DNA of 64,000 nt from Oscillospiraceae bacterium (GTDB lineage Bacteria; Bacillota; Clostridia; Oscillospirales; Oscillospiraceae): the NCBI GenBank assembly GCA_020025275.1, contig JAHHSI010000007.1, positions 34,915 to 98,914 of the forward strand, read 5' to 3'. How positions within the stretch are numbered: position 1 is the first letter of the stretch; each line of letters starts with the position of its first letter. Below the pieces are notes generated by a model that had not been told where the DNA came from, did no database searches, and was given only the letters and a program-made list of their open reading frames with translations. Below, in pieces: positions 31,924 to 41,363 of the stretch. The translations under genes and the position numbers were made by a program.

Positions 31924-34900
31924 GAATAAAGTGCGGGAGCAGCTTGCACAGGGCTTCATGGATGCGTTACATGCAGATAAGATGCCTTGGCACGCTGTCT
32001 GGCAGCAAAGACGCCCTTACAACGCTGCCACAGGAAGAATGTATCGCGGACTCAATGTGCTTAATTTGTCCTATGTTGCAGACCAGCGGGGATACGCAGA
32101 TCCTCGCTGGTGTACTTTTAGACAAGCAAAAGAAAAAGGGTGGTCTGTCCGAGCAGGAGAAAAGGCGGCTTATGTGGAGTATTGGCTTTGGTACGATACA
32201 AAGGAGCGGAAGTGGCTCACACATAAAGCTGCTAAAGCACTGGTCAAAGCAGACCCAGCGCGGGAGCAAGATCTACAGCTGCGCTGCCGGACATCTGCTG
32301 TATTCAACGCCGACCAGATCGATGGCATCCCGTCTCTGCGGCTCCAACAGCATATGACAGACATCGGAGAAATCCGAAAGCAGAGGGATACATTGCTCAA
32401 AAACATGGAGCTGGCTTACCAAGAGGGTGGGGATAGAGCGTACTATTCACCCAGCGCAGATACTGTGGTTTTGCCACCGGAAAGTGCGTTCGAGAACGTC
32501 TATAGCTATATGTGCACATTCCTTCATGAGTGTGGACATGCTTCTGGTGCACCGCAGCGATTGCATCGAGATCTAAGCGGAGGGTTTGGATCAGAGGCCT
32601 ATGCGCGTGAGGAGCTGCGTGCCGAAATTGCAAGTGCGTTTGTGGCGCAGGCGTTAGAGCTGCAGCTCAGTGAGCAGCAACTCGCGGAACATTTTTCCTT
32701 GCATCAAGCATATGTGCAAAGCTGGGCGAAAGTCCTTGATAAAGATCCAGAGGAACTTTTTAAGGCAATCCGTGATGCAGAAAAGATTTCGGACTACCTG
32801 ATTGAAAAGGGAGAGTTTAAAGAAATCATGCGTCAGACAGAGCAAAAACCTGTTGGGCGGATCGACTATCTTGGTTTTAAGGGAGAAGTAATAGAGCGGA
32901 TTGAGTATGTGGATCCTGCAGAATTTGCTGCGGAAATAAAAGAGTGTGCGGACAAGGGCGTACCCATGTCTGTGGTACGTTACACCGATCAGGAAGGACA
33001 ATCGGTATCAGTGCAGACGGATGGGCTGAATCCTATGACGACAGGTATACGAAATGAACGAAAGTTTACCCCTGTGCTACTGGAACATAAGGTATCCATC
33101 CCGACCACATTTGAAGAAGTGATCCAGTCGCTGAAGGCGGAAAAAGATGCAGCAGCATATAAATTCGGGGATTCTGTACCAGCGTATTACAAGAGCGATT
33201 TACAAGAAGCGATCCAGGCATTGGAGAAATGTCAGAAGGATGCTGCAGAGCTCGGTTCAACGGAGCTTCAGATCACATCCGAGCAACAGGCAGCTTTTGA
33301 CAGGCAAGTAGATCTCTTGTTGCGGCCGGAAACGAATCCACGCAATGCGCTGCATATTTGCAGCACGACCCCGCTGATGAGATCCCTGGGGATGCAGGAT
33401 CTGCCTGTCTGCATCACAAGACGGCATATTGTGGATATGGCTTCACCGGAAGATCCGAGATATCCGGAGCGGCATGGCCTGTCAGCTGATCAAATTAAAA
33501 AGATCCCCGAAATGATAAAGCACCCAGCACTTGTCATAGACTCATGGACAAGACCGGATGCCGTATTATTTATTTCAGATGAATTGGATCATGCAGGGCG
33601 GCCGCTCATGGTTGTTGTACGACCCAATGGTACAGGCGTATATCAGCTGCAGTCTACGCCGGTTAATTTTATATTGTCTATGTACGGACGCAATGATTTT
33701 GGGAGATTCCTCCAAGAGGCAGTTGAGAAAAACAGTATCCTCTACATAGATAAAAACAAAGGCCGTAACTTATCTCTGCTGGCTGGGGTACAATTCCCCA
33801 ACGGCTTTGATAAGTCCGGCCTGAATACAATTATACGGCAGAGTCGTAATATTGTCAAGGAATCTCCCTATAAAAGTCTACAAGAGGGAATGAAAGTGAA
33901 AAAACTTGCCTTTACAGACGAACAGTATCAGATCGCAAGAGCCAGCAGCGCCTTGGAGTATGTCAAAGAGCAGGGCTATGAATTGGTCAAAGAAAATAAT
34001 TATTACAGGCTTAAGGAACACGATAGCCTTGTTTTTGCGCCGAATGGACATTTCTTTTGGAATTCCAGAAGTATCAATGGCCGAGCTATTGAATTTATCC
34101 AGCATTATGAGCATCGAACCTTACCAGAGGCAGTGCTGATTCTTTGCGGTGAAGATCCTGGCAAAGTTGATACTATGGCATATAAATATGCTGCAGAGCA
34201 CAACGATACTCCACGATATTGGCCGGAGCAATCGATGCAGAACAAGCCTGTTTTCCAACTGCCGAAAAGAGTCGATCCTGGTCGTAGAATGTGGGCATAT
34301 TTGATCAAGGAGCGAGGACTTGACCCGGAACTCGTACAGCAGGCGGTGCACAATGGTGATATTTATGAGAGTGTTTATAAACACGACGCCGGTGTAGCAC
34401 ATAATGTGGTATTTATTGGGCGAGATGGCAGCGGCATAGCCAGATCCGCATCACTACGAGGGTGTAGTTCGCAGAGCAGCTTCAAACGCGAGGTGCCAGG
34501 CAGCGATAAGTCTTTTCCTTTCCTCTTGTTGCCTGAGCGACCAGGGGATGCTGGATCTTTGCGGATTTTTGAATCTGCGATTGATGCCATGAGCCATGCA
34601 ACACTTGAAAAGCTGGCAGGGGGTAATGATCAGAACTGCTATCGCATAGCTACCGGCGGCAATAACAGCATTGAAGGCATTCAGCGGGTCTTGCAAGAGC
34701 ATCCGGAGATCCAGCAGGTTATCGTTTGTACAGATAATGACATGGGTGGTCAAAAAATTTATGAGCAGTTGAGAGAGAATTTGATCCAAAGCGGAGAGAC
34801 AAAGTTGCAGGATGTTTATCGAGAATTTGTGCCAGCGAAAAAGGACTGGAACGAATATCTGCAGACATGGCGAAGTGTGATTCACACATGCGGGGATTAC

Positions 34901-35155
34901 CCGACCACAGAAGGGGTACAGACAGGAAAGCTGGCTGGCCGCATCCATTTTCTTGATCCGGCAGATGGCCGTGTAGTGGGTACAGCGGCCTATGGTGCGG
35001 ACGATATAAGCCAGTTCCGGGCAGATGCCCAGCAGCTCTGGAAGCAGAAACAGGCGGTCATTATCGAAACCCCGGAGCAGATCCAGAATGAATTGCAAAA
35101 GAGACGGACACAAGAGGCACAGCAGCTTCATGAAGTGGAGATGGAACGGGGGTGA
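31916..35155 (+). CDS. Polyvalent ArdC-like/zincin/DUF3991-Toprim conjugation protein
   Basis: 1079 residues with several modules. Residues 1-140 match the ArdC N-terminal ssDNA-binding domain (MPWHAVWQ, GLNVLNLSY, AVFNADQIDG). Residues ~150-290 are a zincin metallopeptidase with HECGH at 204-208 and downstream EELRAEIASAF. The middle (~450-620) resembles the MuF-associated barrel found in polyvalent proteins (SLGMQDLPVCITRRHI, HGLSADQIKKIPEMIKHP). Residues ~770-1000 are a DUF3991 plus Toprim domain (LRIFESAIDAMSHA, IVCTDNDMGG). Such proteins enter the recipient with the DNA and prime or protect it. The start overlaps the acidic gene. Confidence 0.85.
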   Translation: MYKNKVREQLAQGFMDALHADKMPWHAVWQQRRPYNAATGRMYRGLNVLNLSYVADQRGYADPRWCTFRQAKEKGWSVRAGEKAAYVEYWLWYDTKERKWLTHKAAKALVKADPAREQDLQLRCRTSAVFNADQIDGIPSLRLQQHMTDIGEIRKQRDTLLKNMELAYQEGGDRAYYSPSADTVVLPPESAFENVYSYMCTFLHECGHASGAPQRLHRDLSGGFGSEAYAREELRAEIASAFVAQALELQLSEQQLAEHFSLHQAYVQSWAKVLDKDPEELFKAIRDAEKISDYLIEKGEFKEIMRQTEQKPVGRIDYLGFKGEVIERIEYVDPAEFAAEIKECADKGVPMSVVRYTDQEGQSVSVQTDGLNPMTTGIRNERKFTPVLLEHKVSIPTTFEEVIQSLKAEKDAAAYKFGDSVPAYYKSDLQEAIQALEKCQKDAAELGSTELQITSEQQAAFDRQVDLLLRPETNPRNALHICSTTPLMRSLGMQDLPVCITRRHIVDMASPEDPRYPERHGLSADQIKKIPEMIKHPALVIDSWTRPDAVLFISDELDHAGRPLMVVVRPNGTGVYQLQSTPVNFILSMYGRNDFGRFLQEAVEKNSILYIDKNKGRNLSLLAGVQFPNGFDKSGLNTIIRQSRNIVKESPYKSLQEGMKVKKLAFTDEQYQIARASSALEYVKEQGYELVKENNYYRLKEHDSLVFAPNGHFFWNSRSINGRAIEFIQHYEHRTLPEAVLILCGEDPGKVDTMAYKYAAEHNDTPRYWPEQSMQNKPVFQLPKRVDPGRRMWAYLIKERGLDPELVQQAVHNGDIYESVYKHDAGVAHNVVFIGRDGSGIARSASLRGCSSQSSFKREVPGSDKSFPFLLLPERPGDAGSLRIFESAIDAMSHATLEKLAGGNDQNCYRIATGGNNSIEGIQRVLQEHPEIQQVIVCTDNDMGGQKIYEQLRENLIQSGETKLQDVYREFVPAKKDWNEYLQTWRSVIHTCGDYPTTEGVQTGKLAGRIHFLDPADGRVVGTAAYGADDISQFRADAQQLWKQKQAVIIETPEQIQNELQKRRTQEAQQLHEVEMERG

Positions 35156-35159
35156 TGAA

Positions 35160-35609
35160 TTGGCCAAGGATCGACACCAAGCAAAATATATCCCATTTCG
35201 ATGCGGGGATGAGATGGCGCAGAAGATCCAGCATATTGCGGCAGTAGAAAACCTGCCTGTGAGTATTGTGCTACGGGATCTTGTCCGTGCGGGACTGGAA
35301 CAAAAAGGGTACATGGAAGGTGAATCGCTGGAAGCAAAAATTGCCAATGCGGTTCAAACAGCCTTAAAGCCTTCCGTAGAGCGTTTGGCGGCCATTACTG
35401 CCAAAGGCACGCAGATCTCGGCAGCGTCATTCTTTATGGGAGTGTATGCGGCAGGTCAGGGAATGTCGCCACGGGCCATAGAGGATCTGGATGCAGTTGT
35501 AGCGCAAAGCCGGCAGCTGGGGATACGATACCTTAAACTGGATCGATCTTCTGATTTCGATGATTTTCTAAAACAGGGTGCCAAGAAAATGCGTGATGGA
35601 GATGACTGA
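35160..35609 (+). CDS. Ribbon-helix-helix relaxosome accessory protein (MobC-like)
   Basis: 149 residues from the TTG at 35160, chosen because GGGGGTGA lies just before and the upstream gene stops at 35155. An in-frame ATG at 35130 is the alternative. KYIPFRCGDEMAQKIQHIAAVENLPVSIVLRDLVRAGLEQKG fits one strand and two helices of an RHH DNA-binding domain. A helical tail follows. It overlaps the relaxase by 1 bp, the usual place for the protein that bends and opens the transfer origin. Confidence 0.72.
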   Translation: MAKDRHQAKYIPFRCGDEMAQKIQHIAAVENLPVSIVLRDLVRAGLEQKGYMEGESLEAKIANAVQTALKPSVERLAAITAKGTQISAASFFMGVYAAGQGMSPRAIEDLDAVVAQSRQLGIRYLKLDRSSDFDDFLKQGAKKMRDGDD

Positions 35610-37141
35610 TGCAGAGTATCTATTTTAATCAAACATTTAAGCCGGTATCTGAGAAGGGAGTAGCAGATAAGAATCGCTCCCATGTGCTGTACATTGCTAC
35701 TCGCCCTGGAGTTGTGGTCAACAAGGGCTATGGATTTGGACTATGGGGACAGGTCGCAGGGCAAACAGAACCACAGGCACAGACGGACTTAGAAAAGACG
35801 TTGCAGCTGGTTCATAAGATTTCCAAGACCCATACAGTGTATCGCGTCATCCTATCTGTTGATGAGGACACGGCCAGAACAACTGGCCTTCATGAGCGGG
35901 AGGAGTGGGAGAAACTGGTCAATGAGCAAATTGGTGTGATTGCAAAAGAGATGCACATTGCCCCCAGGGATTTTTGCTATTTAGCTGCTATGCACTACAA
36001 GAAGGGACATCCACATGTTCACATTGTCTATTGGGACAAGTCGGATACCCCCAGAACCCCGTATCTCTCTCCACAGCGGTTTGAAAATATGTCAAATCGG
36101 GTGAGAGCTGCTTTTAATCGAGTGCTTTTCGGGGATCAGATCCGAGAGACACAGAAAGAGCAGATGGAGGCAATGGATCGTGTACGTCTGCAGCTCCAGA
36201 ATTTGCTGCAAGCTGCAAATCTGCGGGAAGCGCTGAATTTTGAAAAAATAGCAGACCGAACAGAATTAGCAGACGGGCTGTTGCAGCTTATCCGTCATGC
36301 ACCTATTAAGGGGAGTCTTAAGTGGCAATATTTACCACCAAGCTATAAGGCGGAGGTCAACGCATGGCTTGCGAAGGTGTTCCAGCAGAAACAATTTGCA
36401 GAACTCAAAAATACGTATGTAGAGACAACGAGAAGCATCTCTCAACTTTATGGCAACGACGAAAAGACGATCAATGCCGTGCTGGAAAAAGCAGAGAAAA
36501 AGCTTCAAACACAGTTGGGCAATGAAACGATGGACGTTGTACGTGATGCTCTGAAACATTGGGATATTCAACCGGAGGCAGATAGGCTGCCAATGGAGGA
36601 AGCCGCCAGAATGTTGGTTCGGGAGGAACCAGGATATAAGGCGTTACTGAAGGCAATGCCGGATCGGCGAGTGCCGTTAGCACAGCTTCTCGAAAATGAA
36701 GCCGTAGCCGAGCAGTTGAGAGAGATTACAAAAGTGGTTTGCGCAGATATTCGCATCCGGCACATCATGGAGGCAGAGCTGCCTCTTCAAAAGGAGAATG
36801 TGAAGTTTGCTGCTGGTGTGAATCGTGAGGAAGAAGCTGATCCGCAAAAAAAGGAGGAAAAGGAAACAGCGAAGGAGGCACGCCGGGAGGCATATCAAGA
36901 GGGATATCGGCGTGTAAGAAGTGCGATTCTACAGCAGGCAATCGAGGATAAGGGGTGGGAACAGCAGGTGGGGATGTCGCTTTTGATGATGTCCCTGCTT
37001 CGCCTGTTTGGGACGGGGAGTCAGCGGGCGCAGCAAGCCCAGGCACAACTTAAGCAGCATCGAGAGTTATCTAAAGAGGCGCGGAAGGATGCTCGGATTC
37101 GGGCGCTGCAAGCTGGTCATGAAGAGGACAGAAGTCGATAA
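35609..37141 (+). CDS. MobP-type relaxase
   Basis: 510 residues. Motif III GHPHVHIVYWDK places His134, His136 and His138 as the metal ligands. Upstream residues include HVLYIATRPG and YRVILSVDEDTA, and the nucleophile is probably a Tyr in the first ~40 residues (YIATRPG or YGFG). The C-terminal half is long and helical with many charged residues. The enzyme nicks the transfer origin and stays on the 5' end of the strand. Start overlaps the RHH gene (TGATG). I judge it closest to the MobP families of Firmicute ICEs from this motif and its neighbours. Confidence 0.87.
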   Translation: MQSIYFNQTFKPVSEKGVADKNRSHVLYIATRPGVVVNKGYGFGLWGQVAGQTEPQAQTDLEKTLQLVHKISKTHTVYRVILSVDEDTARTTGLHEREEWEKLVNEQIGVIAKEMHIAPRDFCYLAAMHYKKGHPHVHIVYWDKSDTPRTPYLSPQRFENMSNRVRAAFNRVLFGDQIRETQKEQMEAMDRVRLQLQNLLQAANLREALNFEKIADRTELADGLLQLIRHAPIKGSLKWQYLPPSYKAEVNAWLAKVFQQKQFAELKNTYVETTRSISQLYGNDEKTINAVLEKAEKKLQTQLGNETMDVVRDALKHWDIQPEADRLPMEEAARMLVREEPGYKALLKAMPDRRVPLAQLLENEAVAEQLREITKVVCADIRIRHIMEAELPLQKENVKFAAGVNREEEADPQKKEEKETAKEARREAYQEGYRRVRSAILQQAIEDKGWEQQVGMSLLMMSLLRLFGTGSQRAQQAQAQLKQHRELSKEARKDARIRALQAGHEEDRSR

Positions 37142-37167
37142 GAACTTTTTAAGGAGGAATAAAAGCG

Positions 37168-37608
37168 ATGTATAGCAAAACTGTTTTTGTAGGGCGATTG
37201 ACATCTGATCTGGCGCTGAAAAAGACACAGAATGAGCGTAGCTTCTGCAGCGCTCGGTTGGCGGTAGAGCGGAGTGCGAAGCCACGGAGTGCAGGCAAAC
37301 CGGAAGTGGACTTTCATAACATCGTTTTTTGGGGGAAAACGGCAGAGGTGGCCGTTGAGTACCTCGAAAAAGGCCGATTGCTTCTTGTGGAAGGGCGACT
37401 TAGAAATGACCATTGGAGAGATAAGAATGGGGTGATGCACCGGGAAGAGGTACTGGATGTGACGGAGCTGCAGTTTCTGGAGCGGAAGAAAAAGGGAGAT
37501 CCATTGGATGCTCCAGAGCAGGAAAAGACGACTGCGGCTCCTGATGGTGCAGATTCATACGATTATGAAGCATTGATGGCACACTATAACGGCAACGGCG
37601 ATGAGTGA
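37168..37608 (+). CDS. ssb: Single-stranded DNA-binding protein
   Basis: 146 residues. OB-fold pattern: KTVFVGRLTSDLALKKTQNERSFCSARLAVE, VDFHNIVFWGKTAEVAVEYLEKGRLLLVEGRL, then a Gln/Glu-rich tail. The end YEALMAHYNGNGDE lacks the usual DDDIPF tip that recruits host repair enzymes. AAGGAGG precedes the ATG. It protects the single strand during transfer and overlaps the coupling protein by 8 bp. Confidence 0.93.
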   Translation: MYSKTVFVGRLTSDLALKKTQNERSFCSARLAVERSAKPRSAGKPEVDFHNIVFWGKTAEVAVEYLEKGRLLLVEGRLRNDHWRDKNGVMHREEVLDVTELQFLERKKKGDPLDAPEQEKTTAAPDGADSYDYEALMAHYNGNGDE

Positions 37609-39550
37609 CAAACGGAAAATCGTATCGACCACGATATTGCTGGGGATTTTGTTGATTGCTTCAAGTGCCATTGCATACAACATGGATTGCCTGTTGAGAA
37701 ATCAACCGATGAGTATACAGCCAGCAGCGATACTTTACGGCCTTCGTAAGATACCACAGGTTAGAAAGATATTCTTGCTTTTGGCAGCATTATCAATGCT
37801 CTTAATTGGAGGGGTTTTAGCGAATCGAGATTTCGTGCGATATAAAAATGGAACGAAGCAGATCCTTCCGGGGATAGCTACGCCGTTAGTCGCCGGTGAG
37901 GGGCAATACGGTACAGCGCATTGGTTGGAGAAGAAGGATTATAAAAATGTCTGGAAAGCTGTACGTGTGGATGAGTCAGCACCACGACTCCAAAAGAACA
38001 TCCGCTATGCGGCTGCGACAGAAGGAAAAGAGCCAGTAAAGCCAAAGAAGTCTGGAGGAAATCTCTTTGATGATATCGGCTTACGGCTTTCTGCACCACC
38101 CTCTGGTGGCGTGGTACTGGGCTGGGATCAGCACCTCAAGAAGCTCTACTATGTCGACAGCGATACACACACGTTTGTTCTGGGCGCGACCCGAAGTGGA
38201 AAGAGCCGGTGTTTGGTATTGCCGTCTATCGGCTTGACGGCGTTAGCGGGTGAAAGCATCGTTGCGGTGGATATTAAAGGCGAGCTTTATGCGTACACGC
38301 ATCCGTTCTTAGAGCGAGAAGGATACGAGGTCATCACCATTGATTTTTTAGATCCACGTCGGTCGAATCGCTATAATTTTTTGCAGCCTTGCATTGATGC
38401 CGCTAATCGGGGAGATATCCCAGAAGTTGTGACTAAGGCTCGTGAGATATCGACGATCCTTATTACTGAGGCCAAAAGTACAGATCCTATGTGGGCAGAT
38501 GGTGCCAGGTCGGTCATGACAATGGCTATCCTTGCGGTTGTATTGGAAAATGTTCGACATCCGGAGTTTCAAAACCTTGCCAATGTGCAGCAGTTTATCG
38601 CAAATATGTGTCAGCCGCTGGGGAAGTTTCAAAAAATGCCGTTGGCCGCTTATTTGGAGGAGCTGCCACAGGAGCATCCGGTGCGCATGGCCATGGGTAT
38701 TGCTAATATAGCACCGACAAAGATGCGGGGTTCTTTTTACACGCAGGCACTTGTGGCACTGGATGTTTTTACCGATCCGCACATTCACGCAATGACGGCC
38801 AGTACAGATTTTGATGTGGAAATTACCGGTATTAAAAAAAGAGCCATTTTCTTGATTGTTCCGGATCTTCCCAAAACCTACCATCCGTTAGCGGCCCTGT
38901 TTGTGGCGCAGCATTATCAGTCAATGATTGCTGTGGCCAATCGTTGCGGTGGTCGGCTTTCACGCAGGATTGAGTTCTTTTTAGATGAGTTTGGTAACTT
39001 TGTGAAAATTCAGGATTTTGATACACTGCTGACGGTTGGTGGAGGCAGAGGTATGAGGTTTCATTTGTTTCTTCAGGCTACCACACAATTGGATGAAAAA
39101 TACGGGGATCGCTTGGGGCGTACTATACGATCGAATTGCGAGACCTGGATCTATCTTCAGTCTGATGAATTAAGAACCCGAAAAGAACTCAGCGAAAAGC
39201 TCGGCCAATATACGACAAAATCCACGGCGCAGTCTGGCTCCAGTCATGGCGGCCAGTCTGCCTCGTATAACCTTATCGGAAGAGCCTTGCTGACTTCCGA
39301 TGAAATTGCAAGAATCAATCGACCATATCAGCTGGTTACTTCCAGAGCGGCACCGGCAATTATGTATGCACCAGATCTTAGTAAGACGATCTTTCAGAAG
39401 ATCTACGGTACGGGCTCTCCTGAATACAACCGCCAGCTGATGGTAACGCGTCTTCATCGGCGTGATGAGAGAACAGAAGAGAAAAATGCCTTTTGGGGTA
39501 TTTGGACAGCCTACGTGCAACAAATTATGGCTGCAGATGCAGCTGAATAA
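37601..39550 (+). CDS. virD4: VirD4/TraG-type coupling protein
   Basis: 649 residues. Two membrane helices (residues ~8-26 and ~58-75) precede the ATPase domain with Walker A GATRSGKSR (195-203), VDIKGELYAYT and Walker B FFLDEFGNF. The motif LQATTQLDEKYG is typical of T4SS coupling proteins. It links the relaxase-DNA complex to the secretion channel. It begins inside the ssb gene and is followed by VirB2-like and VirB6-like genes. Confidence 0.94.
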   Translation: MSDKRKIVSTTILLGILLIASSAIAYNMDCLLRNQPMSIQPAAILYGLRKIPQVRKIFLLLAALSMLLIGGVLANRDFVRYKNGTKQILPGIATPLVAGEGQYGTAHWLEKKDYKNVWKAVRVDESAPRLQKNIRYAAATEGKEPVKPKKSGGNLFDDIGLRLSAPPSGGVVLGWDQHLKKLYYVDSDTHTFVLGATRSGKSRCLVLPSIGLTALAGESIVAVDIKGELYAYTHPFLEREGYEVITIDFLDPRRSNRYNFLQPCIDAANRGDIPEVVTKAREISTILITEAKSTDPMWADGARSVMTMAILAVVLENVRHPEFQNLANVQQFIANMCQPLGKFQKMPLAAYLEELPQEHPVRMAMGIANIAPTKMRGSFYTQALVALDVFTDPHIHAMTASTDFDVEITGIKKRAIFLIVPDLPKTYHPLAALFVAQHYQSMIAVANRCGGRLSRRIEFFLDEFGNFVKIQDFDTLLTVGGGRGMRFHLFLQATTQLDEKYGDRLGRTIRSNCETWIYLQSDELRTRKELSEKLGQYTTKSTAQSGSSHGGQSASYNLIGRALLTSDEIARINRPYQLVTSRAAPAIMYAPDLSKTIFQKIYGTGSPEYNRQLMVTRLHRRDERTEEKNAFWGIWTAYVQQIMAADAAE

Positions 39551-39563
39551 AAAGGAGTAAATT

Positions 39564-39890
39564 ATGAAAAAGAAAAATCGTGTTGGGAAAATGACCCTGA
39601 TGGCAGCAATGGTGATGTTGTCTGTGCAGACGGCTTATGCTGGCGGCATTACAGACTCGAATCTTGCCGTAGGAACACAACGCTTGTTTGAGGACATTTC
39701 AAAAGTGCTGATGATCCTTGGCCCGATCACAGCGGCTGCATTTGCCGGGTATTTTGTTATTCGCCGCGGCATGGCAGATGAGCAGGACGCAAAAGTATGG
39801 CAGAAGCGTATCACAGCCTCTGTGATCTGCGGTGTAGCTGTGCTGTTGGTAGGAGGCCTGATTAACCTCATTTCCAGCTATTATATTTGA
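39564..39890 (+). CDS. VirB2/TrbC-like T4SS subunit
   Basis: 108 residues. A signal-like N-terminus (MTLMAAMVMLSVQTAYAGG) is followed by two hydrophobic helices (VLMILGPITAAAFAGYFVI and ITASVICGVAVLLVGGLINLI) with a charged loop (RRGMADEQDAKVWQKR). This is the layout of VirB2/TrbC pilin-like proteins of Gram-positive ICEs. AAGGAG precedes the ATG. It lies directly between the coupling protein and VirB6-like gene. Confidence 0.82.
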   Translation: MKKKNRVGKMTLMAAMVMLSVQTAYAGGITDSNLAVGTQRLFEDISKVLMILGPITAAAFAGYFVIRRGMADEQDAKVWQKRITASVICGVAVLLVGGLINLISSYYI

Positions 39891-39905
39891 GGAGTGTGAC
39901 GATCC

Positions 39906-40808
39906 TTGAACTGGCTAAATAAGATTTTCGGATTCACATCGATCGGAGAACTGATTACGGCCGGCGTATCCGAATGGCTTGCTGGGTTGGCCAATGAGTT
40001 TTTTGCTGCATTCGATGCGTGGTTGGCTGATATGCTGAAAACCGTGATGTATGTAGAAAATTTAGTGGTTGTCCCAGGCGCTACATTTTTTACAGCAGAG
40101 GCCATACATAAAACATATCTTTTTGTATACGCATTTACCTGCACTTTAATTGTCCTCAAATTTCTTTATAAGGGATTTAATATCTATGTGCTCTGGAAGG
40201 ATGGGGATGCAGATACATCACCTCAGACTATGATGATCGGTGCGGCCCAGGCAATTTTTGTGATGGTGGCGTTCCCAATCCTTTACGATTATCTGGCGGA
40301 TGCAGCATTGTATTTTGCTAATGGCATTATGCACAACTTTGGTGAGTACGGCAGTCTTCTTCCCGGCATTTTCTTAGGGTTGGCTGAAAGCGGACTGCTG
40401 CTGATCTTGATTGCACTGATCTACGGTATCATGCTGCTGGCACTTTGGCTGCAGCTGTTGGCCAGAGGTTTTGAAGTTCTTCTTATGAGACTGGGTGTTC
40501 CTTTGGCCTGCATGGGTCTGGTGGACAGTGATGGCGGCCTTTTCCACGGTTATATGCAGATCTTTTTTAAGACGGTTTTGACGACGATTGTGCAGCTGTT
40601 TTTCTTCTCAATGTCCTTCAAAGCAATGACCTCATTGAACTTTATGAGTATGATCAGCGCGATTGCTTTGTTACTGGCCGCATTCAAGACGCCGCTTTTG
40701 CTGCAGAATATTTTGGTGCAGGCGAAAGGAGCAGGTGGAGGAATTACAAGTAAGATCTATGCTGGAAGCATGGCGGTACAGAGCATTCGCTCGCTGATGG
40801 CAAAGTAA
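39906..40808 (+). CDS. VirB6/TrbL-like polytopic T4SS protein
   Basis: 300 residues with a TTG start (GAGGAG 10 bp upstream). About six membrane helices, including LVFVYAFTCTLIVLKFLY-like and LLLILIALIYGIMLLALWLQLLARGFEVLLMRLGVPLACMGL. The order of helices and the long conserved helix followed by a Gly-rich end (AKGAGGGITSKIY) match the TrbL/VirB6 group of Firmicute ICEs. It forms part of the membrane channel. Confidence 0.83.
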   Translation: MNWLNKIFGFTSIGELITAGVSEWLAGLANEFFAAFDAWLADMLKTVMYVENLVVVPGATFFTAEAIHKTYLFVYAFTCTLIVLKFLYKGFNIYVLWKDGDADTSPQTMMIGAAQAIFVMVAFPILYDYLADAALYFANGIMHNFGEYGSLLPGIFLGLAESGLLLILIALIYGIMLLALWLQLLARGFEVLLMRLGVPLACMGLVDSDGGLFHGYMQIFFKTVLTTIVQLFFFSMSFKAMTSLNFMSMISAIALLLAAFKTPLLLQNILVQAKGAGGGITSKIYAGSMAVQSIRSLMAK

Positions 40809-40817
40809 GGGGTAAAG

Positions 40818-41039
40818 ATGGACAATTATGAAAAGTTGTTTGAGCTCATTCGCTGGCTGTTAGTGCTGATACCCATCGGTGGAACGACGCGGATCAGCTA
40901 TTGTATCCTGAAAGCTCACATGGATGATGATAATGCACAGTACAAGACCCGAGCAAAGAATGTGATCTACTTCGTTGTCATCGCAGAAAGTTTGGTGGGG
41001 TTGCTCCATGTGTTGATGGACTACTATTTTGTGATGTAA
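40818..41039 (+). CDS. Small two-helix membrane protein of the transfer operon
   Basis: 73 residues with two predicted helices (LIRWLLVLIPIGGTTRISYCIL and VIYFVVIAESLVGLLHVLMDYYF) and a short charged loop. Position between VirB6-like and VirB3-like genes is common for small T4SS components. Not recognised beyond that. Confidence 0.7.
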   Translation: MDNYEKLFELIRWLLVLIPIGGTTRISYCILKAHMDDDNAQYKTRAKNVIYFVVIAESLVGLLHVLMDYYFVM

Positions 41040-41051
41040 GGGGGTGTTTTC

Positions 41052-41363
41052 GTGGAGAAATTAAATGTACCTATGCGGATTTCACTGCAATGGGAACTGT
41101 GGCAGGGATTTGGAAAGAAAGAGTTGCTGCAGACCGTTTGCGTGACAGTAGCAGGCAGCCTTTTTTTATTCCTCTTGTGTCTGCTGCTGCAGGTAGAGGG
41201 AAAACTTCTTGTTATGGTTTTCGGGGTGATTTTTATCCTTGCAATGGCCAGTGGATTTTTTACACGCATGGATGGTAACCAGTCTATGTATGATTATCTG
41301 CAGCGCATTGAGAAATACCACGCAACACAGCAGAAATTTTTGTTTATACGGGAGGAAAGATGA
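41052..41363 (+). CDS. PrgI/VirB3-like T4SS protein
   Basis: 103 residues with a GTG start and GGGGTG upstream. Residues ~30-70 contain two adjacent membrane helices, and the end (MYDYLQRIEKYHATQQKF) resembles the PrgI family, the Gram-positive counterpart of VirB3. It overlaps virB4 by 4 bp, as VirB3 and VirB4 genes usually do. Confidence 0.77.
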   Translation: MEKLNVPMRISLQWELWQGFGKKELLQTVCVTVAGSLFLFLLCLLLQVEGKLLVMVFGVIFILAMASGFFTRMDGNQSMYDYLQRIEKYHATQQKFLFIREER

